Positions 1-11,576 of a DNA stretch of 30,389 bases are shown in pieces. Source of the stretch: Funneliformis mosseae. Its lineage: Eukaryota; Glomeromycota; Glomeromycetes; Glomerales; Glomeraceae. Position numbers and translations under genes: made by a program. The notes beneath the pieces were generated by a model. It was not told the origin of the DNA. It saw nothing but the letters and a program-made list of their open reading frames with translations, and made no database searches. The DNA lies in the NCBI GenBank assembly GCA_910592005.1, contig CAJVPP010000536.1:1-30389 (forward strand), in the 5' to 3' direction. Numbering within the stretch: the first letter of the stretch is position 1; the number at the start of each line of letters is the position of its first letter.

Positions 1-43
1 TAAAAAAAAAGCCACAAATATTTATGTAAATCATGTAAATCAA

Positions 44-142
44 GTAATACAAAAAACTCCCGATTTTAAGCACCACCCAAAGATTTTATCCGATTTTCCC
101 TTCAAAAATGTGGTGCTTAAAATCGGGAGAATACGGTAATAC
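44..142. repeat. Perfect 20-bp inverted repeat (small MITE-like hairpin) with 7-bp flanking direct repeats
   Basis: The arm CTCCCGATTTTAAGCACCAC (57-76) is the exact reverse complement of 110-129, with a 33-nt loop. The hexamer-plus-one GTAATAC occurs immediately outside on both sides (44-50 and 136-142) in direct orientation, as a target-site duplication would. The arms are more GC-rich than the surroundings. It looks like a miniature inverted-repeat element or two abutting transposon ends. The family is not identified. Confidence 0.7.
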
Positions 143-221
143 ATTCTGAGGATCCTAAATCGATGATTAAAGATATTTCCTTATTTTTGATATGTATTTG
201 ATAATATAAGGCAGTTGACTT

Positions 222-2537
222 TTATTCATCCTTTTTAGATGAGTTATATATCTCTTGTGATGCAAGGTATTCATTGTCTTCATTAACCTCTACAGTATCT
301 ATTGCTTTCACTCTAGAAGGTTCTCTATTTGATTTATTTTCTTCTAGATGAGCTATTTCCACTACTATTACAGAACTTTTTCTTTTATTTAGTTTTCTTA
401 TAATAGGTTTTGCAATTTCTTAACCATGTCCATTGCAAATTGTTGGTTTAGAGCTAATAATTAACCATTTGTTATATTTGCTGGTATATCAAAGAATTGT
501 TGAGTTGTATATAGCTCAACTATATTGACTACTAGAGGTACTGTAAGGGGTTTTCATCTTCCTTTTGATTTAGTAGTTCTTTTTATTACAATATTTTTTT
601 GTTAGTTTTTTTTTTCTTAATTACATCCTCTTTATCAACAATTCTCCTTTTTCTATTTACAAATGCTTTCTGTATAGATAAGTTTGAGGGAACTATAGAA
701 GATTCTATATTATTACCCTTTTGAGATACACCCTTCTAGTTTAAAGACTAATTACTATTATTAGCCTCTTATTATTGTAACATTTGTATCAATAGTTGCA
801 GTGCTTGTAAATTTATAGTATTATTATTTTATGCAATACTATTATTATTCATATTAACAGGTGATGGTGAAGGATATTATTTACTAATGTTAGATTGACG
901 ATAGGTAGTAAGTTATTATTTTGCTAACTATTTGCAAAGGTAATAAGTAGATAGTTTCTCCTTATGTATCCTGTTGTTTATAGTTAAGCAAGTAATGTTT
1001 TCTTTCTATTGCTAGTTATTATTTTGAATATTGTAATATAGTTTATTACTTTGAACGAATGCTTATTAGTTATTTTATTGATAGGGCTGGTATTGCTGCT
1101 AAGCATTTCGTTGATTACCTTAATAGCTTTGATTATTTCTTCTATTATTATTACTTATATTCATCTATTGTATTTATTATGTTAAAATAATAATAGCATT
1201 ATTTAAATCACTTATTGGAATTGAGACAACTTTTAGAGGGGTGGACTTATTTATGTAAGCTTTAATAGCAGCAGTATCCTTATATGTAAGTTCATATTGT
1301 TTGGCTCAATATAAAGTATTTGCTCATGTTTAATCATTGAATGGTTTGACAAGGATACGGAGTTCAGCAAAAGTCCAAAAATAAGTCATCTAGCTTTGTA
1401 AACGTCAGGATATTGAAAGGCTAGTATTTCAACTCTATGGTATAATTCAAGTAAAGTATTGGTATAGTTATCAACTATTTCACCAGGTTGATGTCTTCTT
1501 CTCTCTAGTTCAGTTGTTTAAATCTTTACCAATGTTTAAGATCTGAAAGCGGTTGAAAAGGTTATAATGAAATCTGTATTATCATTATTACCAGTTTATG
1601 CAATAATATGATTAACATGACTGTTTACTAGTGCTTAATTTGTGATCCACTATGTTAAAGCTGAATTTTTCAAATATACAGATACAACTTTGAGCTTTCT
1701 ATTATCATTGATTTTGTTTGCATTACAAGCACATATAAAATCTTCTATTTAGCTAATCAGATTTTGATTTCTATCATCAAAATAAGAAAGGTTAATGATA
1801 TGAGATTCTTTCGTGATAAATTAGCATTCATAATTTGAGCATTAGCTTATAGTTGATTGATTAAATTGAAAATTCCATTATTAACATTAGCATTGGGTAA
1901 AGCATTTGAATTTAAAATTCTAGCAACGTTTTATAAGACAGCAGTTAATGCTTGAATGTCAGCTTGATTTGCAACCATTTCTTCAAATAAATTTTCTAAA
2001 TTTAATTCTTCATCTGTATATAATAAACTGTTTTTATATAGGTTATTGTTAATATTATTGCTTAAAACTATTGAATTAGACTCTTCAGTTATTTTAGTTA
2101 TTTCAAAAGGTAATACAGAAGTTATCTTAGAAATTTAGTATAACTGATATAAAGGATCTAATGCAAATCCACAAGTTAATATAAATGCATGTAAATATTT
2201 TGTATAACTGTAATAGGTAATTCTCAAATCCAGTATTATATCGAATACTAAAAATAAGATTTAATATTGCTTGATCTACTACGTTAGATGATCTAATATA
2301 AAAGTAGGTATAATTTAATTCTTCAATATATTGTTAAATATATTTAGTAAATGTTGTTGCAGGATATTCAATAGTATACTAAGTCCAAAAGTATTGAAAA
2401 CGCTCAAAAGTAATAGGTTCAGGAGGATAATAAAAATAGCAAGATCTGTTATAGTATTACGCAACTATATTATTTCGATTTAAAGTGATATGCAATCTAT
2501 TATACCTTTGATTCAACAAATAATGTTTATCAAACAT
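222..2537 (-). pseudogene. Retrotransposon gag-like protein, degenerate
   Basis: Reading from ATG at 2537 the N-terminus is open except for scattered stops and contains PPEPITFERFQYFW. After a frameshift near 1810 the classic capsid region follows: SYFDDRNQ...IEDF.CACNANK, LKVVSVYLKNSALT*W, a stretch beginning TELERRRHQPGEIVDNYTNT, then LLELYHRVE and YPDVYKAR. This matches Ty3/gypsy-type gag capsids of fungi. A basic, glutamine-rich tail ends in SQEIYNSSKKDE and a stop at 222. In-frame stops sit where Trp or Gln is expected (T*W, IIA*TG, RS*TL). No CCHC zinc knuckle, protease or reverse transcriptase could be found. The pol part is absent or lies outside the window. An LTR-like leader precedes it (2700-2945). 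Dead copy; gag assignment fairly secure, exact family not. Confidence 0.65.
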
Positions 2538-2699
2538 GAATGATTTAAATAAATTTCAAAAACTTTTCTGACAGAAGGTATCAAATATTACAGTCAGTTC
2601 TTTAAGAGACTTATGAGTGATAAGTAAAGCAATATTTATAGGTGATAAGTAGAAGGTTTAATTTAATAATTAGATTTAAAAGAATGTTAGTAAATTAAC

Positions 2700-2945
2700 A
2701 GTTTATTTAATAATTATAACAATAGGGTACTGCCTCAGTCAGCACTCTGTACTATACAATTATGTTAAGAAAATTAAACTAAATTATTTAATAAAACTAT
2801 AGTCAAACATACCGTTAAGCTAAAAGAAATTATTCTTTATTTATATAAAATGAAAAATATAAAGTTTTTAAAGATATAAAAGAAATAAATATAATAAATA
2901 AAATATATGAAATAAATAAAATAAAATAAATAAAAGAAATATATT
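2700..2945 (-). repeat. LTR-like leader upstream of the gag remnant
   Basis: On the minus strand an A/T-rich stretch carries a TATA-like TTTTATATAAATAAAG (2835-2850). It is followed about 95 bp later by TAGTACAGAGTGCTG and GAGGCAGTAC (around 2730-2755), and then by the gag start at 2537. A similar arrangement (TATATAAAA, then TAGTACAGA, then GAGGCAGTAC, then a TTGTTA..AATTATTAA-like stretch) recurs at 12955-13230 ahead of another minus-strand gene remnant. This suggests an LTR or leader shared by two related elements. LTR ends were not resolved, so the extent is approximate. Confidence 0.4.
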
Positions 2946-3089
2946 GTATAGTGTGTTTCATTAAAAATTATTAAGTCATTTATATATATTTCAAATTTTA
3001 AAAATTCATATAATCATGTGATAAATACAATACTAATTTGTGATTGGCTAAAAATTTAATCACATGACAAATATAATCCAATAAAATCT

Positions 3090-5510
3090 TTATTTTATTA
3101 ATTCATCAATGTTTTCAAAAACAAAGTCTGGAACAGTTTGATGTGATTTATATTTTTTAAAACATATATAGCTTGTAAACCTGTTAATCCTTTCCTATAA
3201 CACTCCATAAATTTTGCTGATTTCTAAGCATATTTACGTATATGACTTAAAGAAACTGAATCCAATGCTTTTGAAACAGTTTCTTATAATCCTTTCTATG
3301 TATAATTACAATGCTGCCGGGTATATCATTTTGCAGCTTCCTAATACATCTTAATATAATTGAATTCACAATGAAAGTTTGGATAAAAAATTACTTTATG
3401 TCCTAATCTTTCAATAATTTCTTGTAATAATAGTTTTTGATTACAAAAATCTTCTTGAACAGCTAAAATATAATGTGCACAACATCTTGGATTTTCTAAT
3501 GATATATTATTTTTACCACAAAAGGCTTTTAATCCAGAATTCCATAAATCACGCTCTTATAAAACCACTTTCATTCCTTTAAGTTTTTCACGAAGTGCTT
3601 CATTAGGATAATCAAAAGGAAATACCATAGATTGAACTTGACCATTAAATATTGTATCACGTATAATTGACTGCTTACAACCAGAATTAAGATTCATATT
3701 TACTGCATTAAGAGTATTATCAGCCAGTTTTGCATGATTAGAAGAATTATCAAAAGCAAATATAACAATCATACCTGGATGTGTTTTTTCAAAAATTAGT
3801 ATAGCCTGAGTTTTAATCTAATAATTTACATTTAAATTATATTAGTTTTTTTGAATAATTCAATATATAATAATTATTATAATAAAAAAATACCTGGTCA
3901 ATTAATTGATCAACATTTTATCATCCATCAAAATTTTTTCCAGAATTAATCATAACACGAGCTTCATTTGAAATTGTATCATCAAACTCTTTTTCATCTA
4001 ATTTTAATCTTCCAATTGTATCAGTTAAAAAATCACTAATATAAATAGTTCTTCCTTGACCTTTTTTTTCGTAAAGGTTGCTCATTTTTAAGTCTTCAAC
4101 CCAATTTTTATCCATCATTTAATTGAAAAGTTGTTTTATCATGGATAACAAGAACATGTACTTGTTGTTCACCTTCTAATTCTGAATCAATCCTAATTTC
4201 AAGTTTATCACCAGTAAATTTTGACATTAACTTTTGATAACTATAAAATTATATACATAAGATATACTGTAAATATAAAAATATAATATAATCTAGTTTA
4301 AATTAAATAAAAATAAATTTGTTACTGGAACATAATTTTAAGAAATTCTTTTCAATAAGCAATGACATCATCTCTTTTATGACTATTAATATACATTCCT
4401 TTTTGTATATTAACTAAAAACAAATCCCATTTTCTTTAACCATTGGATTGCTGTAAATTTACTATAAAATGTAAAGATTTTTAGTAATATACTTATAAAA
4501 TAAAGTAATTCATAAATACAAATATTATAAAATAAATACCTGATTTAGTTTTTTCTTCTATGCCAATAAAAGGCAAAATTTTATTAGAAATATAATCACA
4601 AAAGTTATAAACAGTTGTATTAAATTTGTGTTGTTATAAATATGATGTTACTTTTAATTGAACATCTTCATCATCAAGAACACTGCTTCCCTTAAGATGT
4701 TTTTCATGATTATTTTCAAAAACATCACCATATTTAATAAATGCTTTAGCCTAACTTTTAACACAATAAGCAAACTATATTTCTCAATTTAGAAAATCTG
4801 CAATAGTTTGACTTGCTTTTAATTTTGCATGTCCTTTGTTAAGAAGTTGTAAATAATGTTGGACAGCTTTAAGTCGCAGCTTATATCTGAAGTTAAATAT
4901 TCATTCTCGAGTTTTAGTTTATCTTCAATTATATTAATTAATGCATTAAATTGTGCATTTTTTATGATTTTATCATCATTGGAATTATCATTGGAACTAT
5001 CGTTATTAGAACCATCACTATTGGAACTATCTTCACCAAAAAATTACCATTAGAACTATCTCTACCATCAAAAGAATCACCACTAAAATTACCACCAAAA
5101 GAACCACCACTAAAATCAACACCAGAACTATTACCACCAGAAGAATCATCACCAAAATTACCACTGGAAGAACTACCAGTATTGTGATTATTTAATAGTT
5201 GATAAAGAGTTTATTCATTTTTTTTTCGATTTTTTAATGCTTTAACTTTTTGTCAATATTTTGTCATTTGTGAGTTTCCTACATTTACTAACAGACGTTT
5301 CAAAAGTTTTAGTTCTTTCATATTTTTAGTTAAAACCAAAAAAAATTGCTTTGCCTTATCCTTATCAACTCATCTAACTTCATCATTTGTGTTAACCTCA
5401 TTATCCAAGTCTAAAATATTATTTGAATCATTTGAATCAGTATCATCATAATTTTTTGCAATTTGAATTTTTCTTTTTTTGCAATCTCTTGGCATTATTA
5501 GATTCGTCAT
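3090..5510 (-). pseudogene. DDE-type transposase of a fungal family, spliced, degenerate
   Basis: ATG at 5510 opens a charged N-terminus followed by a Ser/Gly/Asp-rich run (5040-5190). Then come a helical DNA-binding-like part, HVLVIHDKTTF (first catalytic Asp, about 4150), QGRTIYISDFLTDTIGRL, ARVMINSGKNFDG, VIFAFDNSSNHA (second Asp, about 3750), RDTIFNGQVQSMVFP, KVIFYPNFHCEFNYIK, and the tail LDSVSLSHIRKYA...YRKGLTG. I know this family from basidiomycete and arbuscular-mycorrhizal genomes. Functional members end the catalytic core with a FIE motif, but here it is YIK, so the catalytic Glu is Lys. Introns with GT..AG ends remain at 4462-4539, 4241-4325 and 3818-3893. Stops replace Trp (FDG** for GWW, MY*EAAK, NYT*KGL) and Gln (VVL*ERDLW). 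Several frameshifts are present. It cannot be functional. Stop at 3090. Confidence 0.8.
3818..3893 (-). other. Relic intron in the DDE transposase remnant
   Basis: The minus-strand sequence reads CAG|GTATTTTTTTATTATAA ... AAATTATTAG|ATTAAAACTC. The 76-bp gap removes an A/T-only stretch and joins ...NVDQLIDQ to IKTQAILIFEKTHPG, which is continuous in the family. Two more introns in the same gene (4241-4325 and 4462-4539) have the same form. Confidence 0.7.
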
Positions 5511-6319
5511 TTTGGATGCCCTATTGGTAAAAAAAATGATCAGTTGATCAACATATGCATATAGTCTAAACTATTTATATAGTGCCCTATATTATAAATT
5601 TAGGCATAATTCTGGCCGGAGTTATATGTTTCAAATCCATTTCCACTTAAGAAAATACTTGAACTTTGCCAATTAATAACTTTTGATCTAGATATCTAAT
5701 CAAAGTAATTCCAATATTATTTTATAGCAATAGGCAATATCTATCAAACTACGTTAAAATATTTTAAACATATACACTAGAAAATTTTTTATTTCATTTT
5801 TAAGTTTGATAAATTTATTGGATAGCTTTTTGTAATACAAACCGTATAAAAGAAATACATGCTATAGATGACAAAGATGATATAGAAGATAAATATGATT
5901 TTCTAAGGATTGATGTCATTCTTTAGATCATCATTATCTATGTCTTCTTTTATGTAATAATAATAAATTCTTGTAAAGTCATCTTTTTTTATAGTCACCC
6001 CTTTATAAATACATCTTTTATTTAATTATACCAATATTTAGTTCTGATTTTTTTCATTAATAAAATATCTTCTTTATAGTTACAAATCAATTATAGTCAC
6101 TATCACAACAATTCTTAGTCCTAATATAATAATAAATATATGAAAATTTCTCTGTTTATAATCATATCACATAATTAATAATTATATTTAAAAAATATGT
6201 TATGTGTATTAAAAAATAAGTTCCTTTTTTACAAAAATTTCACATTTTGAAATTTTTTTTTTTAAAGTTTCAAAAATGTAAAACTGTATTTTTTATTTTT
6301 AATTTTCTTTTATAATATA
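5511..6319. other. AT-rich spacer with no recognisable gene
   Basis: This lies between two divergent transposase remnants. I see no coding signal in either direction. The only structure is a weak A/T inverted pairing around 6230-6290 (a CACATTTTGAAAT-like arm facing TTTCAAAAATGT). Ends of the neighbouring elements should lie here, but no terminal inverted repeat could be matched. Confidence 0.5.
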
Positions 6320-8183
6320 ATGCTATCTATTACTTTACAAAAAATAAAACGAATTCATACTGCAATTAGTAATAAAATGAAAAAAAAAATATGTAAGTAT
6401 ATGATATCAAATAGCAATATAAAAAGTGTGAAGTTGCTTTATTTTTTAATATAAAATATAAGAAATTAAAGATTGATAGGTCAACAATTTCAAAAATATG
6501 ATAAAATTGTGAAAAACAATTAGTAGTTCTTTTTACTTTACAAACTCTATATATAGTTCAATATTGTCTTATTCATTTTCCTGAGCTTGAAAAGACTTTA
6601 CAAATTTGAACTTCTCAGACTATAGCTATTGGTCTTCCTTTAACTGATATGATTTTACAGCAAAAAGGGATAAAACTTACTCAAATACTAAATATTAAAG
6701 ATAAACAGCTAAACTTTACTAATAGTTAGTTATATAGATTTAAGCAATAAAATAAACTTCAAAGAGTTAAATTTTCAGGAGAAACTAATAGTGCTCATAT
6801 TAAAACTCTTTCAGAAGAACATGTATATTTACATACACTTTTAGCCAAATATGATAAGAAAAACATTAATAGTGCAGATGAAATAGGATTTTTTTTAGAA
6901 TGAAACTAAACCAAATATTAAATACAGGTATAATTACAAGATGTATTTTTTAATTGTTAAAGATTTTATTATTAATTAAATTATAAATTTTTTAATTTGT
7001 TTTATAGGATAAAACTTAAGTTTCTATTTTATTTTGTACTAATTCTACAGAATTTTATAAGATTCATCCTTTAATAATTGAAAAATCACTAAATTCTCAA
7101 TGCTTTAAAAATATTAATAAAGCAGATTTTCCTGTTATTTATTGTGCTAATTCAAAGGTTTGAATGAGATCAGATATTTTCATTAAATAGCTTAAATATC
7201 TTAATCATTATTTTTGTATAATAGATTAAAAAATTTTGCTTCTTATTAATAATGTAGAATCTCATTTTAATCTAAAATAATTTGAAAAAAATGATGATAA
7301 TAATGAAAAAATAGCAGGATCTAATAGTGAACAAAAATTTAGAAAATAAAAAAAAAAGCAAATCTTATTATTGATCTTATTAATATTGAACTTATTTACC
7401 TTTTACCAAATACAACTGCCTATTTTTAATCAATAGATACAGGTATTATCTATGGTTTTAAAGCTAAATACAAATAAGAATTTTGTAAATACTTAATTTA
7501 ATAATTTGATTCTAGAATAGATTATATAAAGAAAATTTTAGTATTTTTATAAATTATTTAAATTAATATTAATATTTTTGATTTTTATTTTAGAAAATAA
7601 GTTAAATATTAAAAAGGTGATTGATTATATCACTGAAGCATGAAATATTACCCAAAAAATAATTCAAAATTATTGGATTAAAACTGATATTTTTCTATCA
7701 TACAATGATAATGATATAGATAATATGAATAAAATGGATAATGATAATATAGATATACAAGATTTTGAAGAAGATAATAAAATTGAATTGCTTCTTAATG
7801 AGTTACCAAAAGTTGATAAAGTATAAAATTACTTTCAAATACTTAATCATAAAATTCAAATTGAAGAGTATTTTAATGAAAAATAAATAATTAGTATAAT
7901 ATAAGCTAAAAAAAATTAAGATATAGAAAGTAACGATGATGAAGAGAAGGAAATATAACTAGTATTAATTAAAAGTGTTATAGGTGGTTTAAAAATATTT
8001 ATTACTTTTTTTAAATAATAAAATGATATAGAATTTAATATTAAAGATTTACGTATATTTAGAAATTATTTACAACTAATTAGAATGAAGGAAATTAATT
8101 CAAAAAGGTAAAGTACACTTGATTTTTTTAAATAACAATTAATATTTTATTATTTGATATTTGTATTATATAATAAAAATTAA
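6320..8183 (+). pseudogene. Pogo/Tigger-type transposase (CENP-B HTH + DDE_1), degenerate
   Basis: ATG at 6320 starts KIKRIHTAISNKMKKKICKYM. In a shifted frame LKIDRSTISKI gives the first HTH. FPELEKTLQI*TSQTIAIGL, LTDMILQQKGIKLTQILNIK and LYRFKQ*NKLQRVKFSGE give the CENP-B-type HTH. The DDE_1 core follows: NSADEIGFF (first Asp), KILLLINNVESHFN (second Asp replaced by Asn; the family has DN), and LLPNTTAYF*SIDTGIIYGF (third Asp present). The C-terminus contains IQNYWIKTDIFLSYND and ends STLDFFK*QLIFYY. Stops sit at Trp positions (TLQI*TS, NS*LYRF, SKV*MRS, TEA*NIT) and Gln positions. A probable intron is 6928-7007; a second ends near 7593. A frameshift follows the A-run at 7350. Not functional. 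No terminal inverted repeats were recognised. Confidence 0.85.
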
Positions 8184-8293
8184 AAAAAAGGGTTGTTATA
8201 CCTGTAATTATATGCATATATGCATTTTTTCGTAAATGTGTTCATATAATTTAAAAAATTATATATTAAATTGTAAACTGCAAAGGTAGATGA

Positions 8294-8448
8294 TTGGAAG
8301 CAGTAATGTCATTTTTGATGTTTCAAAGATTTGTTGTTTCAGCTATATGTCCCAACCTATCCTACACTATGTTTTAAATATTCTATCTGTTCTATCTATG
8401 TCCCATTAGTATTCTATCAATATCCTATAACAACATTGATTGGAGGTA
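8294..8448. repeat. Dispersed ~155-bp repeat, copy 1
   Basis: It runs from AGCAGTAATGTCATTTTTGA through AGATTTGTTG, AGCTATATGTCCCAACCT and TTCTATCTGTTCTATCTATG to GATTGGAGGTAGT. It is richer in C and in TCC/CTAT motifs than its surroundings. The same sequence, with mostly transition differences, occurs at 19307-19479. It has no coding potential and no clear inverted ends. It resembles a short nonautonomous element. Confidence 0.65.
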
Positions 8449-8594
8449 GTAGATGAGAATTTTTATTTTTTTTTAAAAAAAATTGTAATTTACATTAACA
8501 TTTTTATATTAATTAGTTAAATTAGCATTGATTTTACTTAGGAAGTTTTTTCAATTTTATAAATTTTGAAATGTATTTTTTTAGAAAATTATTA

Positions 8595-9531
8595 TTTATC
8601 ACTATAGTGATATATCACTAGTCTTTGTATTTTACGTGATTATAATATTTATTATATAATTAACTAATTTAACGCATAATTATTAATTTAGATTATTGTC
8701 ATTTTTTTATTTCTTTTACTTTTCAATAAGTTATTCTCATTTATTTTACTTTTAGCCATTTCATATTTAAAATAATTTACTTCTTTGTATTAAATATATA
8801 ATATAAATGAAGAAGAAGGCTATAAAAGTACTAAAAATGGTATATTATTTGCTATTTAGAGTTATAGTTATATTAATATTAGATTAGATTAGAATTAGGT
8901 AAAATTAACTTTAAGATTATGTTAAGATAGAATAAGGATAGGTTGGCTAGTGTAAAAATTAGCTTTAATATTATATTAAAATTAGGGTAAGGATAGGTTA
9001 ATTAGTATAAAATTTGGCTTTGAAATTATATTAAGATTAGAGTAAGGATATGTAAGTTAGAGTAAAAAGCTTTGAGATTGTATTAGAGTTAGAATAAGAA
9101 TAGATGATTTTAGGTTAACTTTCATTTCTTTTTATAAAACTTTATATAAGAATTAAATTAAGCAGATTCTAATAAAATAGAATCACAGAAAATTATTTAT
9201 AAGTGATAAAGAAAATTTTGATTCTTCAGTATCAAAGTTATAAAATTCTAAGATGCATTGTGAAAAATGCTAATCATTAGAACAAAAATGTTTAAAATAT
9301 AATATTACTGTAAAAATTTGGAATGGTTGATTATTATCAAAAGAATTGAAAGGTACTTTTATATTTTTTTATGATTCTTTTATTTTTTATGTTTATATTA
9401 AGATTACTATTACACATTATCATATGAAGTAGAAGAAGCTAAAGTAGTATAATAAATAAAATTAAAAAAAATCATATAAAATATTAGTTATATGATTTTA
9501 AGGACTGGTGATATATCACTAAAGCAATAAA
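8595..9531. mobile_element. 937-bp element with 32-bp terminal inverted repeats (possibly hAT-like, nonautonomous)
   Basis: The left end (8595-8626) and the reverse complement of the right end (9500-9531) match at 27 of 32 positions, with the shared core TAGTGATATATCAC followed by AGTC. The core AGTGATATATCACT is itself palindromic. If the ends are taken at the TAGTG core, the flanking 8-mers TATCACTA and AAGCAATA agree at 5 of 8 positions, compatible with a decayed 8-bp duplication. Inside are a four-copy 55-bp minisatellite (8880-9110) and, near 9250-9355, a short readable stretch HCEKC*SLEQKCLKYNITVK with Cys pairs. No transposase was recognised. Class assignment is tentative. Confidence 0.55.
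8880..9110. repeat. 55-bp minisatellite, about four copies
   Basis: The landmark AAGGATAGG-like motif recurs at 8934, 8989, 9044 and about 9096, giving a 55, 55, 52 bp spacing. Each unit has the form AAAATTAGCTTTAAGATTAT followed by ATTAAGATTAGAGTAAGGATA. It lies wholly inside the TIR-bounded element 8595-9531. Confidence 0.75.
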
Positions 9532-10052
9532 TTATAAAATTTTTTTTTTTTTAATATTTTTAATAAAAAAATATATATATCAGAAGTATTATTTGGTTTG
9601 ACATTTTTTTGTCAACTTCTTTTTTTAGCAATTTACAATCTTTTATATTCTTTTATCTTTAATTGATAATATATAATCATATCATTAAAATTTTTGTATA
9701 TGTATGACTATATAATAAAACCTTCAGTATAAACACACCCTTTTATAATCATATCATTAGATGATTCTGAAAAGTATAACTATAGAGGAAAATGATTGAA
9801 TATGTAAATTTAAATCATCTATATACATTTTGTAAATTTAAATATTCTTTTATTTAAATTTAAAATTTCTTCTATATTTAGTATTATTATATAGATGCTA
9901 ATCAAAATTATGCAAATATTTTTTACTAGAATTATGCAGATTATTAAATAATCACGTATTATATTTATTACATGATTTTTATTTATTAATATAATAAATA
10001 AATAAATAAAGTTTTTTAGCTTTCTCATTTTTAGTTAAAATTTTGTAAAACT
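9532..10052. other. AT-rich spacer, no gene
   Basis: No coding signal. A short motif TTTTTACTAGAATTATG near 9915-9940, followed by an A/T run with a CAC(G/A)TATTxTATTTATTA-like stretch, also occurs at 25365-25415 just after the hAT remnant. It may be the decayed 3' end of a related element. A TTGACA/TGTCAA hairpin sits at about 9599. Confidence 0.4.
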
Positions 10053-10394
10053 ATGAAGCCACTTATCCTAAAAACCTGTAATATAATTATCTATGATAAA
10101 AATTATGAACAATCTAGTTATATTATTGTTAAAAAATTCAGGTATAATAAAATGACCATTTATAATATTCTTAAATACTTTCATAAAATTAGTACTTTTA
10201 TACCAAAAAAATAAGCTAATTACCTACCACTTCTTAATATATCAACTTAATAAGAGCTTAAACTTTTTGTTTAAAAAATTGCTAAAAACTGTTGACTTTG
10301 TTTAGTAAAACTTACAACAGTTTGGACAGTTCATATGAATAAACCTATTTCTGAATTACTATATATCATAAACTTATATTGGTCGAAATAGTTC
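10053..10394 (+). pseudogene. Tc1-like transposase, N-terminal DNA-binding fragment
   Basis: From ATG at 10053 one frame runs about 113 codons with only a few stops. It reads NIIIYDKNYEQSSYIIVKKF, then RYNKMTIYNILKYFHKISTF and IPKK*ANYLPLLNIST, which is the bipartite HTH of Tc1/mariner transposases. The GRP-like linker is altered to ANYLP. LTTVWTVHMNKPIS is the start of the region before the catalytic domain. The frame then dissolves into the repeats at 10440, and no DDE motif follows. It is a truncated, mutated remnant; the family call rests on the helix-turn-helix pattern only. Confidence 0.5.
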
Positions 10395-10439
10395 AAATTG
10401 ACTAAAAATTGGATGGTCAATTTTAGGCTAATTTTAATA

Positions 10440-10862
10440 CTATTTACAGCTAATTGGCTATATTTTCTGATCAGCACAAATAGGTGCTGATAGATGCTGA
10501 TCAACCCCAATCATACATGGCTATTCAACATCAATTTAGAACTTAAATTTAACCATAAATCAGTTTAAAATTAGTCTCAATTTGATAACAATTCAAACGT
10601 TGATAAATACTAATCAATTCTAATCAGATATAGTCATCTAGCATCAATTTAGAACTTAAATAATCATAAATCAGCCTAAAATTAATCTCAATTCAGCAAC
10701 AATTTAGATGCTGATAGATTCCTATCAACTCTAATCAGATAAGTAATTTAACCATAAATTAGCCTAAAATTAACCTTAATTTAGTATCAATTCAGCAACA
10801 ATTTAGATGCTGATCAATGCCAATCGACTTTAATTAGATAAGTAATTCAGCATCAATAATCG
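10440..10862. repeat. ~100-113 bp tandem repeat, four diverged copies
   Basis: The landmark CAAC/TTCTAATCAGAT recurs at about 10502, 10615, 10726 and 10825. Each unit carries CATAAATCAGCCTAAAATTA, an AATTCAGCAACAATTTAGAT-like stretch, GCTGATC and TAGCATCAATTTAGAACTTAA. A related sequence in the opposite orientation (GATTTAGGCTGATTT context) lies at 25780-25985. Confidence 0.75.
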
Positions 10863-10959
10863 ATACATTTTATTTATTAAATTTATTAAATATTAAAATT
10901 TTATTAATAAAAATATAATATAAATTTGCAAAAATATAACAAAATATCACTAAAATCTA

Positions 10960-11575
10960 CTAATTAATTTTCTATTAAAAATAGAATAAAATAATAAAAT
11001 AACACATTTCTTCTAAAATCCCCTAAAATCATCCTAAATATAGATAAATAAATAATATATGATAAAATATGATTTATTCTTTCTGAAATTGCCTAAAAAT
11101 ATAAAAATAATAAATATAAAATGTAAAAAATAGAAGAATTAACCTAAAATTATCCTAAAAAGTAAAAATAATAATAAAATAATAAAAAATTCAACCTGTT
11201 CCAATCAAAATCATCTAAAAAAAATGTAAAAATAATAAAATCGACTTATTCTTACTCCAAATAGCCCAAAATTATAAATATAATAATAAATTAATAAAAA
11301 ATTGACTTGTTCTTACTTCAAATTACCTAAAAAAATGTAAAGATAATAATAAAATAATAAAAATTAACCTGTTTTTACTCTAAATTACCTAAAAAAAATG
11401 TAAAATAATAATAAAATTGATCTATTCTCACACTGAATCAAAAGATAATTAATAAAATCGATCCACTTCTACTCTAAATCACCTGAAATAAATATAAAAA
11501 TAATAATAAATTGACTTATTTTTACCTTAAAGCATCTGAAAAATCGACCTGCTTCTACCCTAAATCATTCAAAAA
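10960..11575. repeat. A-rich tandem repeat with 35-62 bp spacing
   Basis: A degenerate unit, CCTGTTTTTACTCTAAATTA followed by CCTAAAAAAAATGTAAA and AATAATAATAAAAT, recurs at about 11197, 11245, 11307, 11369, 11421, 11463, 11515 and 11550. The strand is strongly A-rich. No coding potential was seen. Confidence 0.65.
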
Positions 11576-11576
11576 T

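Noticed and set aside
4856..5187. Two plus-strand open frames of 65 and 78 codons
   Set aside because: They are antisense shadows of the Ser/Gly-rich region of the minus-strand DDE transposase remnant.
9819..10028. 69-codon minus-strand open frame, Ile-rich
   Set aside because: It has low-complexity Ile/Leu/Asn composition as expected from A/T DNA, with no homology-like motif, and lies opposite spacer sequence.
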